Shown: positions 46,666 through 59,265, numbered from the stretch's first letter. The stretch is DNA of 64,000 bases from Hypholoma sublateritium FD-334 SS-4 (GCA_000827495.1 KN817518.1:1018405-1082404), one strand, 5' to 3'. Notes: a model not told the origin generated them from the sequence alone. Numbers and translations: made by a program.

Positions 46666-49033
46666 ATGATTACTAACATCGAGGAACAGAAGATCGACGA
46701 GAAACGCGAGTTGTCTGCGGAAGGCAGTTTCGATGAGAAGTTGTCGGTGGACTTGAACGACGGGGACGAGGCCTTGCGCCTTATTGGCACGGAGCGAACC
46801 ACTCAATTCTCAGAGGAATACAACGCAAAGTTGCGAAGAAAGCTGGTACATCTTTCGTCGGCTTGGTAGATATTTGAGTTGTTTGCTGACTTCATGGCAA
46901 TAGGACTGGACGATCCCTCCTCTCTGCGCAGCCGTCTACTTTACTCAGTTCTTGTAAGCTGTCGAATGTTCCGGTAGCATATGTCTCCGCCACTGACGCA
47001 TTATATCATCAGAGATAAGACCTCCCTAAATTATGCAAGGTAGAGCTCTCAATTGGAGTGATTCCTTATCAGCATAGTATTAATACAGTTCACTATCTTC
47101 AGCATCATGGGTCTTCCCATTACCGGCCAGGTATGCCGATCCCACAATACCTTGGTACTCCAAGACCTTCTCACTGTCAATGCAACGATAGCGCTATAAT
47201 TTGGTATCGCTTTCTTTCTACCTCGGTAACTCGTCTATCATGTTTACGGCCTTTTGGGTCTCTCTAACTTATACTGGGCCCAGGTTTCCTCGTTTGGGAG
47301 TTCCCGACGGTATTCATCTCCCAGAAGACGCGCGTCGCTAAATACCTTGGTGAGCCGCGGATTCTCTCAACTAATTGGAGATCTCTATATTCATTCGGGA
47401 TAGGCGCGAACATTATACTCTGGGGTATTATCCTGATGCTGCATTCGGTCGGCACCACATTCGGCGCGTTCTTTGCTCTCCGCTTCCTGTTAGGTATGGG
47501 AACATCACATAACCTGTCTATTTATGAGGACTCATTGAGAAACATAGGGATGTGTGAAAGTTGTGTAGCGCCCAGTTTGATTCTAATCATCTCCATGTTC
47601 TACAAGAAGAATGAGCAGGCACAACGTATCGCGTGGTTTTACGTGATGGTTCGTCGCCCCGCAATTTCGAAGCCATTTTTCCTTACAACTTTTTTTTACA
47701 GAATGGGATAACCCAGATATTTGGTGGATTTGTTGCCTATGTGAGAGTAGTGCAAAATTCCTTTTTGAAACGCTGCTGATGTACAAAAGGGGATTTCCTT
47801 CGATGATGGGAGGCCATTGGCTCCGTACAAGATTATCTACATCCTTCTTGGAGGCCTTGCAATTCTAGTAGGAATTTGTGTTGTAATATGGCTTCCAGAT
47901 TCTCCGGTTCATGCCAGCTTCTTGACCAAGGAGGAGAGGATTGCGGCTCTGGAGCGAGTACGAGACGATTCCGGAGGAACAGAGAATAAACACCTTAAGA
48001 AGTACCAAGTCATTGAAGCGGTCAGTGACGTCAGGACGTGGTTGATCGTTTTGACAACCATGCTCAGTGAGTGGCAGCAACTGATATACGGCGTCATTCT
48101 GCTGACCGACGGCTATGCACAGCGAGTATTCCCAACGGCGGTCTTAGTAATTGTGCGTAAGAATATACATGTTTTCTTGCAGTTATTCTGACTTGAATGC
48201 AGTCAGTAATTTGATCATCAAAAACTTCGGGTACACGTAGGCAGCCTGATTTTGTGTACTCATTTCATATTTTTGCTGATAATGATCTAGTTCGAAACAG
48301 ACACTTATTCTCTCGACGCCGGGAGGCGCCGTCGCCGCGATCACCACGCTGTTGTGCGGGTACTACTCAGACAAAAAGGTTTGCACGGCTTCGTGAGCAA
48401 TTTGATAGCAAACTAGCACTCATCCCACTTTCAGGGAGAGCGAATGCTCCCTATAATATTTGCTATAGTTCCAACCATTGTGGGCTCAGGTAGGCGCCGT
48501 ACTTGTCTTCAGATAGGTAGTATAGTCTAATTCGATCAAATTGAAAGCCATGCTTATCGGATTGAACAATTCGGGCCAGAAGGGCGCTCTTCTTTTTGGT
48601 AAGAGCCCTTATTTTGAATCCTGCTTGTAGTGTCGATGAACCAATGCTCCATATAGCTGTGTACCTCATCGGAACCTTCGGAAGCGCGCTTTCATCAGTA
48701 TATGCCTACAACGCCAGCAACACCAGTGGTCATACAAAGAAGAGCACCATCAACGCCATGACGCTGGTTTCTTTCAGTGTTGGAAATATCATAGGAACCG
48801 AGATATTCCAACCCAAAGACGCTCCTCAGTACATCCCCGGGAAAATTGCTATCATGGTCCTTTTAACTGTCCAGCTCGGGGTCTCTTACTTACTTCGCTT
48901 CATTAACATACGTCTGAACATCAAGAAGCAGGAGAAAATTGCAGTGATCAAGGCCCAACGGGGATGGTCGGACGCCGATATACAAAGAGAAAGAGAGCGC
49001 CATGCGTTCGCGGATCTTACAGACAAAGAGTGA
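46666..49033 (+). CDS. MFS anion:cation symporter, Dal5/allantoate-permease type
   Basis: Plasma-membrane transporter with about 12 TM segments, of the ACS family that takes up organic anions (allantoate, nicotinate, pantothenate and others). The N-terminus is acidic and cytosolic. Core blocks after splicing: KLDWTIPPLCAAVYFTQFLD, DKTSLNYASIMGLP, GFLVWEFPTVFISQKTRVAK, YLGANIILWGIILML, RFLLGMCESCVAPSLILIIS, MFYKKNEQAQRIAWFYVMNG and GGFVAYGISF. The central loop has WLPDSPVHASFLTKEERIAA, typical of the family. The second half has TTMLTSIPNGGLSNFSNLI (over two introns at about 48069-48202), TLVSFSVGNIIGTEIFQPKD and a Lys/Arg-rich tail. About ten introns. Substrate not deducible. Confidence 0.9.
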
Positions 49034-49580
49034 GACCGCCTTGATATGCGATGCTATATTTCGTGAAACTGACAGACCGTTTCCCAACAGGAATATCTAC
49101 TTTGTTTATACGTCGTAAAGGGCCCCTTATTTTCGTCTTTGTAGCTGCGTCCGAGTTGATTCCGACCTGCTTTTGTATGTGTTGATATAGGCTCTCAGAT
49201 CAATTTCTTTTTGTAAAAACGGTCGGGACACCTATCGGATACTATAATAATACAATTCAGATCTGCAACGAGGGGAACCTCGAAGATTGACCATGATAAG
49301 TAGGTGAATGTTAGCCTCAAATGAACTTGTAGGTCCCATCAGTGGCTATGCAGAACAGGCACACTGTCTCATTACGATGACTCCTCGGGGTCATGGTCCC
49401 CACCTTTTACTAGTCACTTCAAGTTTACAGCATCCACCTTGCATCCACCCCAAGAACATTCGCCATTCATTTCATCTTTCTTGCCATTTTCCGCGGAGGT
49501 ACAAATATTCGACAGGGAGATAGTTCTAGTTCTTCCTTTCTATCCAGATTTGCTCATACCCTTGAATACACCTGGCAAAT
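49034..49580. other. Intergenic region between MFS gene and unknown protein gene
   Basis: About 547 bp. Minor open frames show no motif. Presumed 3' flank and promoter only. Confidence 0.45.
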
Positions 49581-51994
49581 ATGGAACAGCTTTCGACGAT
49601 TCTCAACCGCAACAAAGATCAATTTATAACGGAATACATTCACGAACAACGTCAATACCGTCAAATATATGCTTCAGCTGGACAAGTCGAAAGAAACACA
49701 TGGGATACACCCAAAGCGGGCACCGCGCACTCCGACTCTCTTTCATGTTCACAAATGAACAAGGCGGACGATTTCGTGTTTAACACCCCAATTCTTCAAG
49801 CAAGAACGGTGAAACGTCGAGATAGCGCAGAAAGTGCTCTTCCTAAAAGGCGGAGCGATCATAGCGATGATCGTCGCACAAAGCTGACCGGGGAACAGAG
49901 GACTGTTCACTCACGGAACGCCGCTTCTGAGTCCTTCAACACACTCTCTACCCATTCTATGCACCATGACAAAACAGCCAAGCGACTCAATGCTATTTCC
50001 GGACCTAAATCCTCCAAAGCGGTGCACTCGCCGAAGCGTTCAGTCTATGAAAGTAGCAGTGGGGATGATGAACAAAAAAATCGTCAGCTTTACCATTATC
50101 CTTGACTACTGTGTCTTTTCCTGATCGTTGAGTACTGTATCTCTAGGACTGGCAGAGCGCCGTCAACGTAAGAAAGCCAAGAAATCAATTATGAAACCCG
50201 AAATTAAAACTGGCAATGATAAGGCACAGGAAAGAGGATCCAAGAAGACAAGGGAGTCAGGCGCACAGGCAGGATTCGCTTTAATGCATGGATTTTCTGC
50301 AACGAACGTCGGAAAGAATAGGCTTACTGTATGCTCCGTTAGGATCTCATGGTTTCTATGGACCGTGCTAACTGCTTGAATTTCCGCAGCTGGACTATCT
50401 AACTTCAAACATAAACAGTGGCGTTTTTAGGAAAGGCAAGGCTTCTGATGCAACGAAAGTCAACGGATCTTTTTCCAAAAAACCACGTTGGTGTCGTCAT
50501 TTCTTCTGCAATACGCGTTTGTCTAATTCCCAGGAAGCTCGTCGGCGAGAACATTTTGTGGAGTCTGCCTTTCTCAATGCAAAGCGCAAAAAACAACCTC
50601 CTTCAACTCAAATCCGGTCTCCTACTCCATCTTCCTTTTGTGGCACTTCTCAGTCGGATTTGACGACGGAAGAACAGAGAAAATTTTCTCAAATTCGTTC
50701 CCAAGAGACACGGGGAGAATCGCCAGAAAGGGTCCCTCTCGAACCTTCGCCCCGAGAAAATGAAATACGACCCAAATACAATCCAGACGATTCAGTGATT
50801 TGGGATATAGAAAGAACTAGCTCTCTCTGTGTGTCCCAAAGCTCTTCTAACCACGGACAAGGTACTATTCTCGTCAGTTTCCCCAAAATTATCAAGTCCA
50901 AAGAAACAGGGGTCAGTCATGGTCTCATGGAACGTCCGACGAGAATTCCTGGGTCGTCTGCTGAACCACTGAAAGCGGCTTCCAGCATGGACATACTGGG
51001 TCAGCTAGGTTCCACTGTTTCACTGGGACCGTCTCAATCCGCTTCTCAAGTTGTGAAGGCAGCTCCCTGCCCAAACGAGACTTCTGGGTATTTTAACTCT
51101 GCGCGGAAACCACTGGATACAGGGAAATCTGCTGTTTCTATTCCTCCGGCTAATATTGTCAAGGAAATGCTAGTCGAGTCTGTTGACCCGAGAAGCTTGC
51201 ACACGGTTGAAGATACAGCCCGCAATGCTCCGATGGCGGTTACAGCTGTCGAATCTGTGCTCTTTGACGATGGATATGCTGAACTACCTTCGACGGGATC
51301 TAGGGCTTATCTGTCTGGCTTTGACGCATCTCATCTGACGACTAGATCTTCAAGGAATCCTGAACTTGAGCATGTAAATTCATACTGGTCCGAAATCGCC
51401 TGGGGTGAACTCGACACTGGGCGTGCTGATGACTTATTTGAACACGACGGTTTTTCAACGGGGCTTAGTGACCAGATCGACTTCGACGCAGGAGATGCAC
51501 TGTCACCCATTCTTGAAATCCTACCTGTTTGGGAAAGAGGCCTAGAATTCTTTTGCGAGGAGGACTATGTGCACTGTGACGAGAATCGGAATCCGGGTGC
51601 TGATTATATGCCAGTTGAAATGGAAAATTTATACGACTTTGTCGTTCCCGAGACTTTCGTGGACGGACTTGGGTCTCCCGAAGACCAATCGCCATCATAC
51701 TTTTTCCTGCCCGCGGAATTTTCCATCAGTGACAAGCAGGAAGATCTATCAGTGGTCTGCGAAAATTCCTACCGAGCTCTTTCTGACATTTCCGCTGCTG
51801 ATATTTCATACGTCGAAACGGATGAGGGACAGTGTTCACCGGAGGCCGACAACTTTTATCAGGGGCGGTTGCTTCTTCATGGATTCAGCGCAATTCTGAG
51901 CTCCGCGTCACCGGGCACCAATGCTCTTTCAGCTACCGAAGCTGAGGTAGCAGGACTTCTGAAAAGAAATCACTGGCTCCCACAGAAGCTATAA
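49581..51994 (+). CDS. Uncharacterised, largely disordered protein
   Basis: I do not recognise a family. The ATG at 49581 gives MEQLSTILNRNKDQFITEYI, a helical start, then a basic, Ser-rich region with VKRRDSAESALPKRRSD (possible nuclear signal). After an intron near 50050-50145 the exon LAERRQRKKAKKSIM leads to an apparently ordered block, GAQAGFALMHGFSATNVGKN with RLTLDYLTSNINSG. The big exon 50519-51994 is rich in Ser/Pro/Glu and has no clear domain, but ends in a compact, conserved-looking block LLLHGFSAILSSA with TEAEVAGLLKRNHWLPQKL. The phrase HGFSA occurs in both blocks. A nuclear, fungus-specific role seems likely, but nothing more can be said. Confidence 0.65.
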
Positions 51995-52422
51995 TCGGCT
52001 TCACATTTTGCTTTTTCCTCGGGTAGTAAGTGTCAAATTTGCACACGTTTTATGAAAATATTTTGAGAACAACGGCGAAGTCAAAAAACTGACCAGTGCA
52101 AGGCGAGCGGCTGGTTGCAAAGTCGCTGCAAGTGTCAAAATTGCGCGTAAGTCACATTTGAGTCACATAAACGCGTGCTTAAGTGGCGCGTTGTTTGGTA
52201 TTGCTTGTTAAGTATCATTACTCTAATGGAATTGTTGCGCCCGGAAAGCAAGTGCAATAATACTGCGTTGTCACTTTTCACCCACTCACAAACGCCATTT
52301 TCTAACATTCTCTCTACGCGTCGTTACATACCGACTAACACCACCATTTTCAGAGAGTTCGGCGGTATGTTCAACTACACGGTACTTCTTTCTTTCGATA
52401 ACGCTTTTTCTGGTTCAATAAC
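51995..52422. other. Intergenic region upstream of the large GTPase
   Basis: About 428 bp. It contains AGTCACAT twice within 25 bp (about 52150-52170) and two ACGCGT hexamers, listed separately. No gene recognised. Confidence 0.5.
52171..52321. promoter_or_regulatory. Two ACGCGT (MCB-like) elements upstream of the GTPase gene
   Basis: ACGCGT at 52171-52176 and again at 52316-52321, within 250 bp of the start codon at 52423. ACGCGT is the MluI cell-cycle box bound by MBF in yeasts. The hexamer also occurs elsewhere in the window, so function is inference. Confidence 0.3.
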
Positions 52423-55400
52423 ATGAGTCTTTCTCGCATTCAGTCACATTTCGTGAAGCCTGAGCCTCGCGAGGTTGATATACCTCAACTGCATCAATTT
52501 AATTCCAGCTTGGGTACCTCCAATGTCAAAATGGAGGCCACAGACGCAGCGGCGCGCGTCGTAAGTCAATCATAAATTTGATCAGAAGGTGCATGCGCTC
52601 ATAGCATGGTCACATCAGCCTCGAGACGGCGGTCCACCGGCACCGTTTTATGGGAGGGAAAATAAAGCCGTTCCTTCGAACTATCATGGGCCCTCGGGTT
52701 CTGGAACATATAGGGATGTGACGAAGCGAGAAGATATTGAGGCTCTGGCAGCAGTGGAATCCATCCTACCCAAATTCAAAGTGTACGCCTCAGTTTCTGA
52801 CATAACCTACGCACCAGAAACAGCTTTGAAGGAGGGAGTTGCAATGGTGAACACAATCAAGGAGGGGCTGCAGAGGTTGGAACTGGGAAGCAAGCTCAGG
52901 CAGGAGGTCTGGGACCGCGAAGTGCAAAAGTGCGTTCGTATTATTGGACGTCTTCTCTCGAGGAAGCGCTTTACTTATGATTTCTTTTGTCTAGTCTCCA
53001 AGGGCAAGGATCTCCTCAAACATTGATTGCTGTGTGTGGTGGTGAGTATATGTTAATTGCCACACTTTTTTATACCAATATAATCAACCCTTAGCCACCG
53101 GGGCCGGAAAATCTTCAATCTTGAACGCGATTTTGGACGGTGATTGTCACGTTTATTCTTCCTATTTGTTACTTATCTCTTGTTAAGATAATGTTGTTCC
53201 CACAAGCGGTATGCGAGGTATGTTAACTTTAGGCATAAAATCTAGGAAACTAGTCATCTAACAAGTAACTTGCAGCATGTACCGCCGTCGTTACAGAATT
53301 GGCATATCATAATAAATCAACGATCGAGGCGGATATATCTTTTCTATCGAAAGACGAATGGGAGCAAGAGTTGGCCGTGCTCCTGCATGATATAGCCGAC
53401 GAAGATGGCAACCTCAAGCGCCTAACCGACCTTAAGAGCGATGCTGGAGTAGCCTGGCAAAAGGTGATCAGCTTTGATTTCCATTATCTTCGTTGGTCGA
53501 CTGATTATCCCAGGTGCATGCCGTGTACCCAGATTTGATTCCTGAATCTCTAGTCAAAATGCAGGTCAATGAGATCATAAATCTAGACGCAGGTCCGTAG
53601 TCGACACCTTAAAATGCTTAATGCAATGCCGGTTAACATCTAAATCCAGCCATTCTAAGTATTTTGGGGACTACCAAGAAAATTAGCGCCAAAGACTCGA
53701 AGGTTTTCGCGAAAGAAATAAGTGCATTCATAGACTCAAAAGAGAAAAAGGGTAAAAAGGACAAGAAAAAGGACAAAAACAAAGATGTTAGTCCCATGGA
53801 TAGAGTCCGCCAGCTTGCTGGAATGTATGCCAGCGGAAGCTCTTCTAGCAACAAGGTCAGCGAGAGTACAGCTGCTCTTTGGCCTCTCATTCGCCAAGTC
53901 AATGTACGATGCCGAGCAAAGGCTCTGTCAACTGGGGCAGTGTTAGTCGACCTCCCCGGTGAGTTTTTGCTTGCTATGAACTCACTACTGCAGTGTGAGC
54001 TTGACATGTTGATCAGGTGTGGCCGATGCCAATGCGGCTAGAAATAGTATTGCGAAAGATTATATGAAGAAGTGTAACTGTATCTGGATTCTGGCTCCTA
54101 TTACCAGAGCTGTCGACGATAAGACGGCTAGAGGTATGCATACATTTGAATCCAGTAACATAATCATTGATCCGAATTGAAACAATGTAGATTTACTTGG
54201 GGACGCTTTCAAAGTCCAGCTTCTAAGTACGTGTCTCCTCAAATATATGTGTTCATTGTATTGATGAAGCTCATAGTGGGTAAGCACGTACTGTATCTCT
54301 ATAGGTCCTAATTCTTCATATATGTAAATTTACCAGATGGAAAGTCAGTATTCATGAATCTTTTCTGCGTATTTTATCTGATATATCTTCTGCAGTTATG
54401 ACGACCATGCTATCACCTTCATAGGTACCGCCATCTTTCGTCGCATTTATAGTCTTATAGGGGCTTACATCTAAATTCAGCCAGCAAATGTGATGACATA
54501 TCTTGTTCTGAAGTCATCCGCGCGCTCAAATTGGAGGATGACCCCACCCTCGAGGAAATTGAAGATCGTCTCGGCAATTTTCGAACCAACATATCGAAAT
54601 ATAAAAAGCAGAAAACTGTTGCTGACAAACTAATCAAAGGTACGAGTACAAAATAGCGCCCACTACATTTCGGCATTCATAGCATGTTACAGACTTCGAC
54701 GGAGAATTGAAAACTATACGAGAACAATTGACCGATAACCAAGATCATCTTAAAGCACTCGAAATTGGCCAACCTTTTGTTTCGAAGCTAACGAAGAAGA
54801 AACCTGCTGGCAACAAGAAAAAGCGAAAGAGTAAAACTAGCGGAAAGAAAAGTTCACCAAAACGCAGGCGTAAAAGTATGGCTGATAGCGACGACGATTT
54901 CTTGGATGACTCGGACAACTCCGACTCTTCCTCCGATTCAGAAGACCATGGTTCAACGGATAGTAGCGACAGCGAAGAGTCAGAAGAAGGCTCTGCTGAC
55001 GAGGACTCCGACGTTGATATACGAAGCGCCGATGACAACAGTGATTCAGATGATGACATGGACGACGTAACACCGGAAAAGTTGAAGGAAAGAATCAAGG
55101 AAGGGAAAAAATCGATAGCAGAGATTCGCGAAAAGCGCAAGGAGGCGCGTCTGCACAAGAAGGAGGCCACCGACTATCTGTCCACGTCGGAAAAAGGTGC
55201 AGCTAAGGTTCAGAAGGAAAAGAATGCATATTGTTCGTTAAAACGATCTGAGGTGAGGCTGCATCGAGATCCATTGCGCTTATATTCTAAACGAAGTTTC
55301 AGTATTCCCGCGGAATCTTGAAAGATGACTTTCGTGCCGGTCTCAAAGATTTAGATGGTGGGTGTATTCATTTCGTTTTATGTCGGAACCGCCTTAATTC

Positions 55401-57173
55401 AAGCGTCTCCCAGATGCTGCTGCAGAAGAACGGGACCCTGAAAACTTCAATCCAAACCACAACATTCGTGGTCAGTTCCTTGACGTTTCATGCTAGTACT
55501 GAAGGTCTCTAATTGGTGGAATCGAATAGATTATGACGCCATCGACCTCCCCGTCTTCACTTGTTCGAGTCGAGATTATGTCAGATTGACAGGTATGAGA
55601 CGTTCTTTTCATTCAACTTTCCAAGTGAATGAAATACCGCTTGCAGGTCAAGTGAAAGGTGACGGGGGGTCGTCTTGCTTCTCCAATGTGGAGCACACAG
55701 GCGTCCCCGCACTGCAGCAATGGTGCCATCAGTTAACAATCGCGTCTCGCGAACGCGCCGCGAGGACTTTTCTGACACACGTTAAAGCATTTGCCCAATC
55801 CATTCAATCGTACGTGGAGGGTAACGGGGAAGTCACCGCCAGCGACCGGGAAAATTTGCGGGAGAAATGGGAATCTCGAGATCTCCTCGGTGGAGGAGAC
55901 GCGCTTGGTATTATGGGCCAATTAGGCAATGACTTTGGTGTCGACCTTTATTCCATCAACCAAAAGGTGGATCCTTATGGTGTACCCACGGGAGTCACAC
56001 CAAGGCTTTGTAAAGTGGGTTTTTGGCAGGTCCTTATCATAGAAATTTGCTCATCCTCCTCAGCTTTTTGCCGAAATAGTCGATAAATGCGTCAACGACC
56101 TAAAACAACACTTCAAAGACGGCCTGGAAGCTAAATGCACAGCCGGAGCTGTTAACGTAAGGGTCCTGTTGTAAGATTTCCCACAGCGATAGCGTTGATA
56201 CCGTCTAAATTTAGGCAGCTGAAGCTGCACTGGCGACTCTCGACGAATTTACAAGTTCAATGCACTGGAGCACATACCGTGCGAGTAAGTAACTTTGTTT
56301 ATCTCGCCACGCTTCTGTTTTCACGTACATCACATAGCTCTCCGCCGTCATGGCTCGTGGCGCCGTGATCTCAATGTGGAACTGACGAATCCCTTTACGA
56401 GAAGCATTGCCCATTCATGGAGCAAGGTTTTCGAGTCTGACTTGTTCGCGCCTCTCCAAGACGCTACTCTTACCGGCATCAAAGCTTTACTCACAGAGGT
56501 AGAAGACTCTGCTGCGTCAGGCCTCAAGGAGCGAACGAAGATGCAAGGAGACGTGTGCGTGGAAGAGGCCTGCGTTGCATTAACGAAGGCAATAGATCTT
56601 GTCAAAGAGACGATGAATCGCGAGCAAAAGGAAATCTCTCGCTGCATGTCCCCTCATATCCAGGGCCAGCTGGTGGAAGGATATGATGAGGCCTTGCTGG
56701 AACGTGGCACAGGTAGTGTTGCCCGTCAGAAGGTATTATCAATCAGTATACATCTCGTGGACCCGCGAATCTCATCCCTGTGTACAGGCCTTATTCCGGA
56801 CATATCTTACCGGGTGCAAGGATAATATCTTTGACGATGGTGCGGCTGTCGTGCTAGATAAATTGACCGAAGTTGCAGCCGCGATTGGAGAGACGTTAGA
56901 TGCGGCCATGGGAAACCTCGCGCAGAAGGTCTGTTGTTCATCCTGTTATGTGGCGTTTTCCCCACTTAAATTTGGTTCTAGATCGAAGTCAGCCTCGCTG
57001 TCCTGTGGGAGGGCACCCGCGACAGCCCGGCGCAGCAAAGGATTCGCGATGGCATTGTTGATATCGTAAAAACCATCCAGCAGCAGATAAAAATGTGGTC
57101 GGATGCCGATACAGCGAAGCAAACCCAAGCGGATAAGGATAAAGAAAGCTTAGAGGCCATGGATGAAGACTAA
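52423..57173 (+). CDS. Large dynamin-superfamily GTPase, nuclear SLIP-GC (NUGGC)-like
   Basis: Multi-exon GTPase of roughly 1,100-1,200 residues. G1 is GATGAGKSS, spliced across an intron near 53042-53094; the G2 threonine lies in SGMRACTAVVTE (about 53210-53300, partly on a 30-nt exon). G3 is VLVDLPGVADANAARN (about 53944-54045) and G4 is FIASKCDD (about 54415-54495). Between, KKGKKDKKKDKNKD forms a Lys-rich loop. After the G domain comes a basic stretch KKKPAGNKKKRKSK with SPKRRRK (about 54800-54880, likely nuclear signal). A very acidic Ser/Asp tract follows (about 54880-55070), then KEATDYLSTSEKGAAKVQKE. The C-terminal half is helical (VFTCSSRDYVRLTG, VPALQQWCHQLTIASRERAA, MHWSTYRATLRRHGSWRRDL, NPFTRSIAHSWSKVFESDLF), as in NUGGC. 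Human NUGGC is a nuclear GTPase linked to DNA-damage control; a similar role is inference. Confidence 0.85.
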
Positions 57174-57733
57174 TGTTCGCAGCCCGCCCTCATGTTCTCT
57201 AAATATACCCTGTACATGCGTCTTGATGTGCTCGTCATTCTCCTACTATCTCGTATCTCGTACACTACTAGATTTGCTTACAACAGCTGAGACCCTGTTT
57301 CCTATAAATTTCCAAATGTAGAGTAGTAGACAAGCATATGATATTCCCTCATCTATGTTAATCACAACTGGCCCTATTGTGTGGCATATAGAACAGCATA
57401 CTACATATCCGAAAATGAAAGGTTTCGGGGCATAGGTCGAAACGTAGGGTGTCTAAAAATCTATCGACATAGGTAAGATATAAGTACTTGGAGAAGCAGT
57501 GCGACGAATGGCTGGAAATACAGTGATCGGTGCCGGATAGCTAAGAATATCGTTATAGATCGTGGGGATCGTCTAAATGCAAGAGAGTCGTTTGAATGTG
57601 GTGGGGGAAGTGGGGATATGGCGGTCGTGATCCAGTCAGCGCGGGGTGTATTGTTGGAAGTGATCGTGATCGTTGTTCGTGTCGTTAAAATTTTGGGCGT
57701 CGGGAATCGAGTGGGATGCTGATAACACGCCCT
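57174..57733. other. Intergenic region between convergent genes
   Basis: About 560 bp of 3' flanking sequence for the GTPase and the small tyrosine-rich gene. It includes AT-rich tracts but no conserved ORF or RNA gene. Confidence 0.45.
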
Positions 57734-58193
57734 TCATACTCGGTAAACGGGGCGACCGTCGCGGTCGACCTCCCCGCCTGTTCGGGGATCAACGTAGCGA
57801 GGGCGGCGTGAGTATCCCATGAACCCCCATGAGGACCTGTCAGACTTGTAGCGGATGCCATGCGTGGGTGCAAGGCCAAAGAAGCGTCGAACGCGGGCAC
57901 CGAAGGAATAATGATGTGGGTGCTGGTAGCCATTGTAGCCTGAATGCTGTAAACCCGAGTTAGAAATGCGTTCCAAGTGAACAGGGGCGGCACTGACCAC
58001 CATAGCGGGGCCGCCTTGGGAAAGCCTGTATTATTTCACAGCGGTGAGCATGCTATCTGGTAGAGTGTGAGCAGGACACGTACACGACGCCCGACGGGGC
58101 GTAGCCGGCGTAGGCTGGCTGTGCATAGCCTTGACTAGGGGCGTAGACGGGTTGAGTCGGGGCGTATCCTTGAGAGGGGTAGTACGCAGTCAT
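57734..58193 (-). CDS. Small Tyr/Gly/Pro-rich protein with conserved C-terminal block
   Basis: Small protein whose N-terminus is a low-complexity series of Tyr/Ala/Pro/Gln units (MTAYYPSQGYAPTQPVYAPS, then GYAQPAYAGYAPSG). After two short introns (near 58082 and 57957-57996) comes YNGYQHPHHYSFGARVRRFF and the compact block GLAPTHGIRYKSDRSSWGFM with SRRPRYVDPRTGGEVDRDGR, ending PVYRV at 57734-57736. The C-terminal block looks conserved and basic, but I know no function. The YxP/Q repeats resemble low-complexity adhesive or condensate-forming tails; this is inference only. Confidence 0.6.
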
Positions 58194-59189
58194 TGTGAGG
58201 CTTGTGAGGTAGAGAGGAGCTGGGCGCCGTTTTTATAAGGTGGTGAGAAGGACTAGGCTGTGATGATGGTTCAATTGGCTGAAACGCGAGTTCGAACTAG
58301 TGCTGCTGTGATTAGATAACACGTGTTCATCTTATCGCTCGGCATTTCATATCTTGCAACCTGGCATGGGCATGTTTTCCAGCAATACGTACTCCTTGGG
58401 TAAAGGTATACGTATGCACTTCTAATGGTGTTAGCTATCACACAGCTCGAACGTTTGAACCCTGAATTCGGTTACTGACCTTTCCCGGCCATTCTTTATA
58501 TTAATGATTGCAACAAGATTGCAGAATGACTTGAGAAATCTCTTAGAAGGGCTTTACCATGCCTTAACCGCGCCGCCCGTCGAATGGTCTGGACAATGGT
58601 CCCAACGCATGGAATTGAAGTGAACGTCGAGATATCGGCAATGCTTACGGAAAGCCCGTCGGGGAACGACGGGTTGTTGAACAATTGGTAAGTATCATTA
58701 CTTTGTCATTACCGCAGGCGGTTGGATCCCTGGCGACCCAGTTCGTCGTAGTAATTTATTAAAAAACATGGGATTTTTATTTGAACTCTATTAAAATGGT
58801 TGGTTGTCAACGAGTTTTTTGAGTCCAATATATACTCGGGATGTAACACGACTTGATCCCGACGTCGAGCATACAAATATCACACAGCAATATATCAACT
58901 TTAGGCGCCCACTCGATCTGCTTTTCAGATCCACCGATGAAAAAGGAAAGATAACGGCGACTGCGGGCACACCAGGGCACACCTGTGCATATCTAAAGCT
59001 TACCAGGCATTCATCTGATACCTCCGATGTCATACGGCATATCCATCGCACCCTCATTTTTTTTCTCGCTAGTCAAGGACGCGTGCAACGACGCCATTAT
59101 TCGGAATTTTCCCTGAGCACAACGTTTCTGCTACCCTGCTCTGCGCTATCTGCAAAGAAGAGCAATGGCTGTGCTGAAGTCTAAATATA
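58194..59189. other. Gene-poor region left of the tRNA
   Basis: About 1 kb. Open frames at 58791-59057 (minus) and 58804-59184 (plus, no ATG) overlap each other and show no family motif. No repeat of significance. I see no supportable gene. Confidence 0.45.
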
Positions 59190-59261
59190 GCCCGCTTAGC
59201 TCAGTAGTAGAGCGCGCCACTCGTAATGGTGAGGTCGATTGTTCAATCCAGTCAGTGGGCA
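59190..59261 (+). tRNA. tRNA-Thr (anticodon CGT)
   Basis: A full cloverleaf can be drawn without intron. Acceptor GCCCGCT pairs with AGTGGGC (one G-T). The D arm is GCTC/GAGC around loop AGTAGTA. Anticodon stem CGCCA/TGGTG encloses loop CTCGTAA, so the anticodon is CGT for ACG codons. T arm GATTG/CAGTC (one T-G) encloses TTCAATC, and the discriminator base is A. The D loop has AG where GG (G18-G19) is expected. A T5 tract 5 nt downstream suits Pol III termination. Confidence 0.88.
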
Positions 59262-59265
59262 TTAC

